Source of the DNA: Alitta virens
Lineage: Eukaryota; Annelida; Polychaeta; Phyllodocida; Nereididae
DNA: 64,000 nucleotides
Direction: 5' to 3'
Assembly: GCA_932294295.1 (NCBI GenBank)
Contig: OW028580.1
Coordinates: 39,310,336 to 39,374,335 of the forward strand
The notes under the pieces are model-generated. The model was not told where the DNA came from, made no database searches, and saw only the letters and a program-made list of their open reading frames with translations. Of this stretch, positions 11,723 through 22,889 are shown piece by piece. Positions within the stretch are counted from its first letter, which is position 1, and each line of letters starts with the position of its first letter. A program made the translations under genes and the position numbers.

Positions 11723-14251
11723 TCATATATATACTCACTTGCGTTTGTAGACTGGTATCCGCGTCATTTGAAATAGGTCACCTTCCGACAGATTCTGGAA
11801 ATCAGTCACCGCAAAAAAGTAGGAAGTGAAATAAATTTAATTATCTCATGCGGGACAGCTCTACACTGAGACTATATATGACTGAAAGAACTATATAAAT
11901 AATTTTCATTTTGTAGTGGTGATATACTGAGGGATGACAACAAAAGACTGCCTTAATTTAAAAGTATCTTCACTTATGAATGTCTAATAGTCTCAAGAAT
12001 GTTGTAGACCTATTTTAGGCCTCCTGTAGCCCTTGTCCTTAATGCTAGTGGTCTGAAGCTTAGCCAACTTATATGACCAATTGCCAGAGGCAGATGTAAT
12101 GATGAGATGATAAGGCTTGGAGTCCATACCATGTTACATATTTACCCCGTGGCTGGGGACTGTTGCTTTCCCATGCATAGGCACCCAGTACAAGGCACCT
12201 GTACATATATAAAACATATCATGGAATAGTGGATTCTCACGGAAGGTTCTCTGTATTTCTGCCAGGTGGCTATGACAGAATACTGCAATTCTATTGGCTG
12301 AAAAAGGTCCCGCACTTGGCTGTGATTGGCTGAAGCAAAGTGCATCATAGCAGCAGTATTTTTAGTGCATTTTAATGTATATTTGACACCTTATCATTCA
12401 GTTGATTTTTGTTATTTTTGAGAAAGTCATATATATTTTTTAATAAGTCAGTGATTATCATCTATGTCTGAAAAGCAAAATGAGTAATAAGAGGAGAGGA
12501 AGGACTTATGTCTTGCTGAACTCAGGGCTACTCGGTGAAAAGACTCTATTAAGCAAAATCCAGCTGAGATGCAGCTCATGAGGAATGCCCAGCCCAGGCC
12601 GGGATTTGAACAAGGAACCTTCAGTGTAGTTAAAGTTGGCCTGTTCAGAATTTGTGAATGTTTTAACTACTAGGCCACTAAGTTAGTTGGTGTCATACCA
12701 TCTCATCATTACATCAACCCAGTGGTTATTTATTAAACAGATATATATTTTGAAAATATTGTCAATTTTGGCAAATCGCATATTTTCGGACTTTGCTTTA
12801 ACTCGCTGCTATAACTGAATTATTTAAAGCAGCCAACCACTGAATCCTGGGTTCAAAACCAGCTCATGTTGGCTATAGCCCTGATCAGCCCTATCTGGGG
12901 CAAAAATATGGGGTAAAATACACGTATACATAAAATCAACAATTGGGGGGGGGGGGGCAGAAGTTATACAAAACATACTCCCCCTACATGTAAAATTTTG
13001 AAGCTTTCGCTTAAAACATGATATATGAAAACCATGAATTCTATGTGAATTGACAAATTTATATGATTCCTCTACATCAATTGAAAGGATGTTATACCTT
13101 TGATCTTTTTGAAAAATAATATATCACATTTTAATAAACATAATGCGTCAATATATGCTTTAATAGATACTGTATAAACTCAACCTATTTTGAAGTTGAT
13201 TTTAATACAGCCCACTTCTGTTCCTCTATTATCCATTATCGTACTGCCCTCAATTTTCGTGGTAATTTGTTGCAAAACAGGATTAGCCGAATTAATTGAC
13301 TCAGTTTCACATGATCTAATCCGGCGGTGTATATTATCCTATTTAACTAATTAAAGTTAATATTGATAATTTTTAACAAGATTAAAGTTCATTTTATACC
13401 CACCAGGAGTTTTGGTCCATCAATATCATGGAGGGTAAAGTCCGGAATAGCTTCTGGGCAATTAATCTGCAATTAGATATCAAATTTTAAATTAAATTAT
13501 CCTGTAACACTGACTGATAATATAAAACAACATGGCTTTACAGATAATTTCATATTTGATATGTTTCTTGATTGAAATGATCATTTATACAGAAAGGAAA
13601 AATTAGTTATGATGTATCAAATATTCCATCGTCAGTTTTAATGAAAATATATTTTGGTATATTTCGTTTTTTGTTCTTGATGTATACTCCTAGAAATAAT
13701 GAATTTAATCATCCATAGATATTAAGTAATTGATAAAACTTCATGATTTGTTAAAAAATATAATTTGAATATTTTGTAGACATAGGCTCGTCTCTAAAGA
13801 TATGGAAGTATCTATAAAATATAGAATAGATAATACAGAATATAATATAATATAATATAATATAATAGAATGTAATATAATATAATAGAATATAAGAGAA
13901 TGTAATAGAATATAATACAATATAATACAATAGAATACAATAGAATACAATAGAATACAATAGAATACAATAGAATATTATAATGGTATTATAATGGAAT
14001 ATAATGGAATATAATAGAATAGAATATAATAGAATATAATAGAATGATGACTGACACATCAATTTACATTTTAATTGGTCTGAAACATTATGTAAATGAG
14101 CAGTCCGGTTCCTGTTTTAATTATGCATAATTATGCCCCAAAATATCATGTTTCAATAATATCTGATAATAGATTAATAATAACTTACTCCTTTCAGCCA
14201 ATCAACGACTTCTACACAACTCCATTGTTGGATATATCCAGAGGAATCCAT
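10371..14251 (-). CDS. SAM-domain protein, four 5' coding exons (minus strand)
   Basis: Exons run 14189-14251 (63 nt, phase 0), 13404-13466 (63 nt, phase 0), 11739-11794 (56 nt) and 10371-10475 (105 nt), each bounded by AG acceptors and GTAAGT, GTGGGT, GTGAGT and GTAAGT donors. The start ATG (14249-14251) has an in-frame TAA six bases upstream. Residues 9-71 form a SAM domain: WSCVEVVDWLKG at the start, then INCPEAIPDF, DIDGPKLLNL, SEGDLFQM and YKRKQLCKQI. SAM domains are small five-helix modules that mediate protein-protein interaction. The next residues (DDEDSDSTYL) are acidic and look disordered. The frame leaves the last exon in phase 2, so the protein continues; the exon at 985-1096 fits. 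I cannot assign an orthologue. Confidence 0.82.
10552..10730. mobile_element. 179-bp MITE with TA flanks in a SAM-gene intron
   Basis: The left end CAGTAAAACCTGATATAATA and the inverted right end CAGTCAAACTTCTGTTGAGC match at the tips and share GAGCGACC just inside. TA dinucleotides lie immediately outside both ends (10550-10551, 10731-10732). The size, TA target and absence of coding sequence suggest a Tc1/mariner-type non-autonomous element. It sits 76 bp upstream, in gene sense, of the fourth SAM exon. Confidence 0.6.
11678..11721. repeat. (TA)n microsatellite
   Basis: About 22 uninterrupted TA units, followed by CTCATATATATACTCAC. The tract ends 17 bp from the donor of the third SAM exon (minus strand), so length changes could affect the start of that intron. 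Confidence 0.95.
12233..12550 (+). repeat. Dispersed repeat R1, copy 1
   Basis: About 320 bp strongly similar to 45990-46292 in the same orientation. Shared blocks include CACGGAAGGTTCTCTRTATT, ATTGGCTGAAGCAAAGTGCA, GTGCATTTTAATGTATATTT and TCTGAAAAGCAAAATGAGTA. There is no open frame. It is directly followed by a tRNA-related SINE in minus orientation (12570-12690), so the two may be parts of one longer element. Confidence 0.75.
12570..12690 (-). mobile_element. tRNA-derived SINE, second family (SINE-B)
   Basis: On the minus strand it reads TGGCCTAGTAGTTAAAACAT (an A-box-like start), then GGTTCCTTGTTCAAATCCC (B-box-like), then TCATGAGCTGCATCTCAGCTG. The same plan recurs on the minus strand at 18855-18965, 47885-48150 and 55970-56215. 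It is distinct from the tRNA-Gly family. Ends are approximate. Confidence 0.6.
13831..14045. repeat. AATAT/AATAG pentanucleotide satellite
   Basis: About 40 five-base units of ATAAT, ATAGA and ATACA type in the first intron of the SAM gene. The minus strand is open over much of it (YYIILY-type peptide), but that frame is a by-product of the repeat. Confidence 0.92.
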
Positions 14252-15137
14252 GATTTATGAAGAAATATTATTCAATATTTCTGACTGTTTACCTATTTTC
14301 CAGTCGGTGTCATGTTATATGCAGTAACTCATACATTCTCTGTTATCCTGTTGTGGACTCAAAATTTGCAGAGGTGACCCAAAAACTGATCCAGGCAATT
14401 TCTGAATCCAGATTATAGTCAGTGTGGAAATTATGCCAGAAAACGAGGGCAATACTTATTGAATATTAAATGTGTGTGATACAGTTTAAATGAATGTTTC
14501 ATAGCCCAGGTCTGTCTCATATAGTTGATGGTTGGTGCATTAGGAATTAGTCAGTGGATTCTGGTTTTCATGTTGTTATTTCTTCTGTTACATTAATCCT
14601 TTATTCGTCACTCTCATCAATATTTCGTATTGGATTTTTATAATATATTTATTTTTCTTTCAGTAGAGTTAATTTAGAAATTATAAAAATTGTAATATTT
14701 TGTGTAAATGCGCAATATCTGATCTAAATTATCAAAACTTTTCCATTTAAGTACAACACACACCACACGATTATTGAGTAATTAAGTAGGAGGCAGCTCG
14801 GGCAGGTTGACTCAATATTCCCCTATAGCATATTTATCATTTGAAAAACCAAGTGATACGGGCTGGGTGATCTGCATTTCATACCACACGGAATGACCTT
14901 CATGTAATGAAAAGACGTTCCTATTTCCAAATAAGGACGAAATGCTTGCCGCCGAAAAATCGCCCGGCCGACTACAGTTTGTCTGATAGATTACAATTTC
15001 ACGTTCTAATATAAGAATTTAGCTACACAACAAAGTTTAAATTTTGAAAATCGGACTTATTGGATATCTCCGTCATTTTTTCATCGGATTTTATAAATTA
15101 AAAGTTCCAAATGGCTAACATTAATTGGGGAATAAAA
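14252..15137. other. 5' flank / promoter side of the SAM gene
   Basis: Non-coding sequence upstream, on the minus strand, of the SAM start codon. A GC-richer patch lies at about 14780-15010. I see no TATA box in a convincing position and no further exon. Confidence 0.35.
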
Positions 15138-15223
15138 GGAAAACCACACTCGTCCCAGATCTGTTTTGACAGATCAGAATCGTCTGCTCTGTCAAAACAG
15201 CTCAGGGACGAGTATGGTTTTCC
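15138..15223. repeat. 86-bp hairpin (foldback) in the divergent intergenic region
   Basis: The left arm GGAAAACCACACTCGTCCC...CTGTTTTGACAG pairs with the right arm CTGTCAAAACAG...GGGACGAGTATGGTTTTCC, leaving a loop of about 16 nt. The two arms have only a few mismatches. It could be a small foldback transposon or the stem of a transcribed hairpin. It lies between two divergently transcribed genes. Confidence 0.8.
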
Positions 15224-15452
15224 TATAACACCAGGCTTTTTTGCTGTTTCGAATCCGGGGAGCCCTGCATTGAAAGCTGACTATTAAACGTATTAACCAC
15301 TGGACAACCCATACCATGCAGTGCTGACTGAAAGCTTACTGATTACTACCATCGGCCTCCTAGCGTTCAATTGGGAATAAAATACCACATTAGGGCCCTC
15401 TGGTGTGATTTCAGATTTCTTTATTTTTCAGGTTTACCAACTTTGAGTTCTC

Positions 15453-15558
15453 TCTTATCTTATCTTATCTTATCTTATCTTTATCTTATCTTTATCTTTA
15501 TCTTATCTTATCTTATCTTATCTTATCTTATCTTATCATATCTTATTTTATCTCATCT
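15453..15558. repeat. (TCTTA)n microsatellite
   Basis: About 20 units of TCTTA or TCTTTA, slightly imperfect. Confidence 0.95.
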
Positions 15559-15718
15559 ATGTTGAGACAAGTAGAAGACCCCACCCATGGAGTAAGTGTG
15601 TAACATGGTGTGGACTCTTAAGTCTTATCATCTCATCATTCTGACAGCTGGTCATATAAGCTGACTGGCTTCAGACCCAGTAGCATTGAGACATTGGTGA
15701 GACATTGAGAAAACTGCA

Positions 15719-15724
<6 letters not shown>

Positions 15725-15799
<75 letters not shown>
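15725..15799. repeat. (GA)n microsatellite
   Basis: An uninterrupted GA tract of about 75 bp. The complementary CT strand gives a spurious poly Ser-Leu reading frame. Confidence 0.97.
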
Positions 15800-15802
<3 letters not shown>

Positions 15803-16553
15803 GCTTTTATTTGACCAAAACCAATATACATATTTATAAATATATAAAGTATATAATGCAGCATTAGGAGGTATGTGGTCAAGGAGGCAGTGACCAAGTT
15901 ACCAGAAGTAACGCTATCGTCACTGCCCCCTTTTGGTTTAAATATTGTCACTACATATTGCATGAATGTTGTGGGTCAGTTATTGCTGTAAGTTGGTGAT
16001 ACGGATTTATAAGTATCTCATAATACGAGTAAAGAATGAAAAAAATAAAAAAATAAAAAATGAATATATATATATAATTGAAGAAATGGAAGATAGACCA
16101 GAAAAAAAAATAAGATGTTAATGAGAGAGAAATGAAGAGGTAGGTGATAGGAGATGATGATATATGATTCTGAAATAAACAGAATTTGTGACAGGTCAAT
16201 TAAGTCTCTATGTTGTTAAGTCACAATGCAATACACGTACTTGTACTGATCGATTTACTGCAACGTAAGTAAGATAATCTCGGATCATTTGGTTTTAATT
16301 AGCTGATTAGTCGAACTGGTAAGCAACACTCTATGTGCTTAGTTAACAGACCTACCATTGAGTATAGGACGATTGATATTGAAGTCATAGCTTAATTGGT
16401 AGTGCCTTGTACCCTATGCTAAGGCAAGAAAAGACCCCATCCATAGAATACAAGTGCATATATTATTAAGTCATATCATCCCATCATAACGTCTGCCTGT
16501 GTTACTACTGTCAGGTCTAAAGGACAGATTTAAATCCTAAAAAGCCTCAGCTA

Positions 16554-16837
16554 TATCTATCTATCTGTCTGTCTATCTGTCTATCTATCTATCTGTCTAT
16601 CTAATTATCTATCTATCTATCTATCTATTTATCTGTCTATCTGTCTGTCTGTCTATCGATCTATCTATCTATCTCTATCTATCTGTCTACCTATCTATCT
16701 ATATCTATCTATATCTATCTATATCTATCTATCTATATATCTATCTATCTATCTGTCTATCTATCGATCTATCTATCTATATCTATCTGTCTACCTATCT
16801 ATCTATCTATCTATCTATCTACCTATCTATCTATCTG

Positions 16838-16869
<32 letters not shown>

Positions 16870-16871
16870 TC
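16554..16871. repeat. (TCTA)n/(TCTG)n array ending in (TTTC)n
   Basis: About 290 bp of TCTA with interspersed TCTG, TCGA and TATA variants, then about ten TTTC units. It lies less than 400 bp upstream of the likely 5' region of the EF-hand gene. Confidence 0.97.
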
Positions 16872-17149
16872 CTTGTACCTCAATGCCTAATGATATTTAT
16901 TCCCTCCACCTGCTAATTTGAGCTGCCCTGTTGTTGCCTGCATATAAATGCACTTGGTATTGACTAGTGTGATTTTTCCAATACGGATCGAAATCCATAT
17001 GATTAAATCTTATAATCTGTATTGATTGGATTGGCACAATGCATGCAAGGCGCCTATTGGACCATGAGACATTTCTGTTGGAGATCTTTAGCCAGATCAG
17101 TTCATAGAAATGACATTTTCGCTTGAGACACCAATAAGACCAGAATAGG

Positions 17150-17229
17150 AAATGCAGTGAAGAGAATTTTACTGCCATATTTCAGTTAGTTTAAACACTT
17201 TGCAAGTGCTGTGCTTAATATTTTTTCAG
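17150..17229 (+). other. Possible 5' non-coding exon of the EF-hand gene
   Basis: A perfect donor CAG|GTAAGT lies at 17227-17235. A usable acceptor (TTTTCCCATCAG, ending 17896) sits one base before the start codon region of the EF-hand gene. Inverted CCAAT boxes (ATTGG) occur at about 17020-17060. I infer a leader exon ending at 17229; its 5' end is not determined. Confidence 0.35.
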
Positions 17230-17897
17230 GTAAGTTATTGTTGTACCTTTAGTTTTAAGGAAAGCTCGTTTTAGTATATTTACTTATATGGTTAATTTTA
17301 CATGTTTAACCTAGCCCTGGATGACTGGGGAACTTGGGGCTATGTTTAACCTAATATTGTGATAGAACAAATGTTCTGTAATTTATAGCTGCAGTGGGCT
17401 TTGATGAGTTAGATATTTGGCCTTTTAAATCTTATTAAATCTGATTTAGGCCATTATCAAATGCAAGATTCGTCAAATTTATGTATCTTAAAAAGATTGG
17501 TGAGTTTTACTTAAAGTGGGTTCTTGAGCTGAAAAGTAAATCTTAATTCACATAGAAATTCCTGGGGGTGAAATAACAACATTGTTGTCATGTTAATAGT
17601 TTATAGCAATTCTTGGAAAATCTCTTTGATTTGAAGGATATTTAAAGCAGAGCTTTTAGACCAATATTGACTAAAATCAGTCATCTTCACCATGGTTACT
17701 AATTTCTTCAACAACACTTGATTACACATTTGGATAAAATTGGCTAACTTCAGAGTAAATGTTTGGGAACTTACCATTGTTCTTGGGGCCAGTCATTCTC
17801 GAACATAGCAAAGTAAACTTGTGATAATAAACACCGGTTACGTATAATCTCATTATAATGCCAGTGGAATTTCATAATTGTGAATTTTCCCATCAGA

Positions 17898-20800
17898 ATG
17901 TCAGACGTAGAAGATGATCGAGAAGAGGAACAGGAAAAGCTGTGGATGAAGCAATATGGCTTCTCAGAGGAACAAATGACTGGTTTGTCTCATTCATTTC
18001 CACGTTTATCATATTTCTCGCTATCCAGCCACCAGAAATTTGTTGAGGAAAGTTATTTTATTTTTGTGGAAAATGACACATAAAAATCTGGGAGCTGGGT
18101 ATTAGAATGGTAGCAGAAGTTTGGCAGTGTGTTTACTAGATAGCCTAAACCATTGGCTATTTAATGGTACCAAATATTGGTGCTTACTGGATTGGTAACT
18201 ATGCAGTTAACAAAAATATGTTGAGCAAATTTAAATATTTTGAGAAACATTTTCACATAAAAATCTGGGAGTTGGGTGCATTGAATAATAGTACAAAGGT
18301 GGCAGTCTATTTATTAGATAACCTAATGCCTCGACTATTTACCAAACATTGGTGCCCTACAATTCCATTAGCTATTCATTGCTACAAACAATGGTGCATG
18401 CTTACTTTATAGCTAACTTTCCAATAACCAAACATTTGCCCAGATATTTTTCTGGTAACTGACTGGGAACTAGAACTGGGAACTGACTTCATGGATCTCA
18501 TTTGTTATGACAAATTGAAAAACATATAAACTTGGTAAATGTAAGAAATTTATTTAATATATCATAAATATGTTTGTGCAATATACATGCATCTTTTCAA
18601 AGAAATCACAAATATGGATAACACTATCTCAACTTATGCACCAGATCGTGGCTCTTAAATTACAAAACAAACAAATGGGTTTAGTCTCAAGTATGCAAGT
18701 GATTCAGGATACCCAAAAATTCAAAAACCATCTAAAGACTTACCTATTTCACTACTTATATTTTTGATAGATATTTCAAGCCTCATAAAATGTAACCAGA
18801 TATGGCGCTATAGAAATATATTTTTTTCATTGTCACCATTAATTTAACATCTGGTGTCACGTACCAACCCAGCTGAGATGTGGCCCATGGAGAGTGCATT
18901 CGGGCTTAGAATCGAAACTAGAATCTGCAGTGGAGCTGGCCAATGCCTTAACCGCTAGGCTACCCATATAAAATAATAAATCAGAATTTGTCACAGTCAT
19001 TAACTGTCGTTTCAAAATAACAAAAATTGTCATGTGTGCCACATTCATCATTTCTGTTTTAAAATGGCCTAGCTCAGTGGTAGCGTGCTGGGCTTCCAAC
19101 CACTGGGTCCCGGGTTCATTTCCCGGTCGAGCCTATGTTAGATGGCTGTTTCATCCTTCGTCTCATTGCCATGGTCCATGTCTGTCCTAATTAGCCCATC
19201 AGGTGCAGAAATACAGGACATAAAGCCCTAATCCACCACCACTACCACCACCACCACTCTGTTTTAAAATATAACAGAAAACTTTGCCAAGTTGCCAAAG
19301 TCAATTTCTGATTTCAGAAATAACAGAAAACTTTGCCATGTTTGACCTTGACGACGAGGGGACCATTTCCGTGGATGACATTGGCAATGTGCTGAGAGCA
19401 ATGGGACAGAGCCCCACAACAGAAGCCATTAATACCATGAAGGAGGAGATGAATAATGGTAAGGGGTGATTTTAATGCTTCTTGTCCATCTACATCTACT
19501 ATTTGTACAGTCACTATTTACTTTGAATGACACTAGAATGGGGTGCTATTTATATATATGTAATATAGTATTTTATATTTATGCATTATTTGTACATGTC
19601 ACTACAGCAAATTTAATATTTTTCATGACAAAAAAATAGTATGGTTATCGTTATGTGTACTTCTATGGTTTTACCATTGAGTTTGAGTGTATTGAATATG
19701 AATAACTTCCAGTGCATCGGACTATTGCAAGACACCATTAACAATGCTTCCTAAAAGAGGCACAATCATAACTATCACACAGGGTCAAATGTACATCCCA
19801 ACTTTACAACGGCTATACTAGTTGAGCTAAAAAGCAATGCCCCCTAGCCAAGTGGATTGGATTTGCTAAATCTAGTGTGGGCAATTTACGAAGTCTCTAT
19901 CTGCCAGTTGAGGTAAAGAGCAACACCCAACTAGCCTAGCACTAGTTGGTGAGGTAATTGCATCCATACCAGGATTATATTACCATACTATCCTATGTTA
20001 CCATTGCAGACAACAGATCAGTCACTTTGGAAGATTTTGTCAAGTTGGTTGGAAGCTTGGGCTTGAAATCTGACCTGGATCTTCAAGATGAGTTGGAGGA
20101 TGCTTTGAAAGTGAGTTATGGGCTGTACCTTCCAACCAATTTAATTGTTTCACTTATGTGTATGTTGTAAGAAATGAGTCCAATACATTGAACAGAATCA
20201 AATTGTTGATTTTAACTTCATACCCAGTCTTGACACATGACCCTCGATCAGGCCTCTACGCAGGAGAGGGTCTTGGTGAATTCAAGAGGAGCAAGAATCC
20301 TGCTGGGGGAGCAAGGGATTTGACAGTTTAGAAAGAATAAAATATGTCAAGTCCCTGTACTAAATACAACGATGCAACATTGCTTTAGACGATATTTGAA
20401 GAACTACTTTGTTCGACGTTTAGTTAAATAACGTGCATAGTGATTGGCCTACTTTCAGCTCATAGCGCTCTGTGTAGTCATATCTGTCAGACCCTCTCCT
20501 GTGGAGGCCGAAGAGGCCTATCGAGGATCTGATGTTCAGACTGCTCCATGCCTGTACATTCTAGTAAATGGGAACCTGTACCCTATAACTCTTCTGTGTT
20601 AAATTTAGACTCAAAATAAATCTTATTCTTTTTCTTATATTCTTCTTCGTAGAGACTATTTCTATCAAAACAACCAATCCTTCGCTTGAAAGATGAAGGA
20701 GCTGCTATGTGCATTATCTTTCAAAAAGTCCAGTTACCACCAACAATTCTTTGCTTGATCATCTGACCAGCAATGATGTATTTGACTTTAGCCACAAAAC

Positions 20801-21940
20801 TCTCTAGTGAGTGTCAGCCATGTTCTTCCATGTTTGTTCATTTTCTCAGACATTCGACAAACTCGGCAGGGGTTACATTGACGCTGAAGAACTGACACGA
20901 ATCCTGAAGGAATACGGCGAACCATTAGATGATGACGATATCAAAGAACTCCTCAAGACGGGAGGAGTCGATCCTAATGGAAAACTCAATTATTATGGTA
21001 ATTTAAAGTTTATTTGTGACATAAATATATAGGATGTTCTTGGAAGTTTCTGGTGCGGCCCTGTAGGCTACTGGAAGTTTTAGAAATTAAAACTGACATC
21101 ACAGTACAGTACCTACTACTGGTATCCAAGAAATGTAACCCTTTCAATGCTTAATCAGTGTCACCAGGTTGAATCATTAAAAATCTTTTATTGGTCATTT
21201 TATCATGCATCCTATCAGGGCCAGACCCAAGGCAACGCAAACAAGGCAGCTGCGTTGGGCCCCTAGGGCGATATTGGGCTTCATGAATATCAAGGACTGA
21301 AAAAAAAGGTCTTGAAAGAATGAGACCCCGCATAGATAGGACCGGCCATCCATTGCAGCCAGGGTGTACTGCATAGAGGTTCCTCCAATTCCCAGTCAGT
21401 CCTTCAGATCTAATTCCCAGCTAGTCCCTACAAATCCAAAAGATTCCAAATTTCTCCAGTACTTTCTCAAATCCCTCTAATCCCTGTTAATTCCTGGTAG
21501 GTCCCCACAATGCCCAATAATTCTGCCTATAGCTTCATTTATTCCCTCAGTTCCCCACCATTCATGCCAATTCCCAGTATCAAAGTCCTCACAATTCCTG
21601 ATGATTCCGCTTAGCCCCAGTAAATTCCCCCCAGTCAGTATTGCTAATTCCTGTTCCCTGAAAGTCCTGTTAATTCCCCAAGTTTCCGGTCAGCCCTGTT
21701 AATTACCCAAGGTTCCGGTCAGCCCTTTTAATTCCCAAAGGTTCCAGTAATTCCCGCTAATTCCCTTAGTTCCCCATCAGTCCTGCTAATTCCCAGTAAT
21801 TCCCAACAATTCCCATCCAAATTATGCGATTAAATGGTGCCTAGCATTACTGCAATATGGATTAAAACTTCTACACTGTGACTTTTCAATCACTTTATAT
21901 TTTCATTTCAGATCTCGTCACACAGCTGTGTACCAAGTGA
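17898..21940 (+). CDS. Calmodulin-like four-EF-hand protein, 167 residues, five exons
   Basis: Exons are 17898-17982, 19318-19458, 20010-20110, 20850-20997 and 21912-21940; phases are consistent and the stop TGA is at 21938-21940. The start ATG gives an acidic N-terminus (MSDVEDDREEEQEK). Four EF-hand loops map to residues 38-49 (DLDDEGTISVDD), 73-84, 112-123 (DKLGRGYIDAEE) and 148-159. Only loop 1 has near-complete Ca2+ ligands, and its last position is Asp rather than Glu. Loop 3 lacks ligands at positions 3 and 5; loops 2 and 4 lack the first Asp. Calmodulin-family proteins bind target helices; here Ca2+ sensing may be weak. The length and the motifs GEP and DPNGKLNYYD recall the axonemal EF-hand protein EFCAB2 (DRC8), but this is a tentative comparison from memory. 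The gene is convergent with NT5C2. Confidence 0.88.
18690..18828 (+). mobile_element. LINE 3' end remnant in EF-hand intron 1
   Basis: A short frame ends FKNHLKTYLFHYLYF and a stop at about 18767, matching the usual last residues of many non-LTR reverse transcriptase proteins. About 40 bp later comes ATATGGCGCTATAGAAATAT and T-rich sequence, the common LINE 3' signature. Everything upstream is lost or diverged. Confidence 0.55.
18855..18965 (-). mobile_element. tRNA-derived SINE, SINE-B family
   Basis: On the minus strand it reads GGGTAGCCTAGCGGTTAAGG (A-box region), then TTTCGATTCTAAGCCCG (B-box region), then CATGGGCCACATCTCAGCTG. It is related to copies at 12570, 47885 and 55970. It lies in EF-hand intron 1. 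Confidence 0.65.
19066..19257 (+). mobile_element. tRNA-Gly-derived SINE, copy 2
   Basis: This copy is full length: A box TAGCTCAGTGG, B box GGGTTCATTTCC, and a body ending in a CCACCACC tail. A perfect 13-bp target duplication TCTGTTTTAAAAT flanks it (19053-19065 and 19258-19270). It ends 60 bp upstream of EF-hand exon 2, so the insertion is close to that exon's branch point and acceptor. Confidence 0.95.
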
Positions 21941-22171
21941 TGATGTTGTATTGTATGTTTCTTGAAATCTTGTATACCATTTTTCACATTGAATTCTATG
22001 TAAATAATTTATTTATGCACAGATAATATAGTCTCAAGCATAATTTGAACCCCTTTTTCAATTACAAAAAAGGGTGGACATTTAATGTTTGTTTCTCATG
22101 ATTCTTGCTGAATTATGGGTGCAATTTTTCGTATTTATGCATAAATATAGTTTTATACATTTTTTGTAGGA

Positions 22172-22177
22172 AATAAA
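22172..22177 (+). terminator. Polyadenylation signal of the EF-hand gene
   Basis: AATAAA 232 bp after the stop codon, followed by GT-rich sequence (TGTGTTGTAATTTG). It is the best candidate on this strand. A minus-strand AATAAA lies at 22211-22216, so the two convergent genes could share an overlapping termination zone. Confidence 0.6.
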
Positions 22178-22822
22178 ACAAATGTGTTGTAATTTGAACA
22201 GTATTTATAGTTTATTTTTATTCTTTGAAGCGCTTTACATTATTATACAATACTACAAATTCCAGCATTTGTACAACTATAACTAAAGTGGCTTATTAAT
22301 TAGGAATAATAATAAGACTTTCTAATATAATGCTGGTATTAATAATCATCAATTGCAGGACTTAACATGTGCACAATACGTTGAAGCGGCTGTATATACA
22401 AAGTTAAAATACCATACTTATGTCGTAAAATATCTTCTATAATAAAACAATACCTTAGTATAAACATACTGTAATGTACTATACTTTAATATAGCTATAC
22501 ATGTAAATAATACCAATGTATTTGACAATGTATAGCTTTTTAAAATAATATTACAGTGTGATAAACATGTCAAAACATGAAGGAATACGTCTGAGCTCAA
22601 AATGTATGGCAGTTGCATATTACACTTGAAGACTTAACAAATGAGTTTATTTAAAGTGCAAGCTAAATTTTATACAAGATAAGCAAATTAAACATTAGTT
22701 TGAGCAATGTTTGAGAGTTAAAAGTAGCACTTTGGTCCTCCTTGTATATTACTCAATTAAAATGCACAAGTATTGGAAAGAATAACAGTGAATAATAACA
22801 GTGGGCTACTTTTAATCAACAG

Positions 22823-22889
22823 AGGGAGCTATCAGTAATTTAGATGACGTCATTAAACAATGGTGACGTAATTACTGATAGCTCCCCCT
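22823..22889. repeat. Hairpin with CRE motif in its loop
   Basis: An 18-bp arm AGGGAGCTATCAGTAATT pairs with the inverse AATTACTGATAGCTCCCCCT. The loop carries ATGACGTCATT and GGTGACGT, separated by AAACAAT. The loop words resemble the CRE region of the elements at 25825 and 32720. Confidence 0.8.

Larger units (their letters stand above)
15224..16896. other. Divergent intergenic region rich in simple repeats
   Basis: Microsatellites at 15453-15558, 15725-15799 and 16554-16871 dominate. Copies of a dispersed repeat ending TCATCTCATCATTCTGACAG and ATCCCATCATAACGTCTGCC lie at about 15570-15680 and 16395-16500. No gene is seen. Confidence 0.6.

Noticed and set aside
13741..14062. Open frames on the minus strand rich in Tyr, Ile and Leu
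   Set aside because: They come from the AATAT pentanucleotide repeat.
17880..17897. Upstream GTG start for the EF-hand protein
   Set aside because: The segment contains a polypyrimidine and CAG that fit a 3' splice site, and ATG at 17898 is the first normal start in frame.
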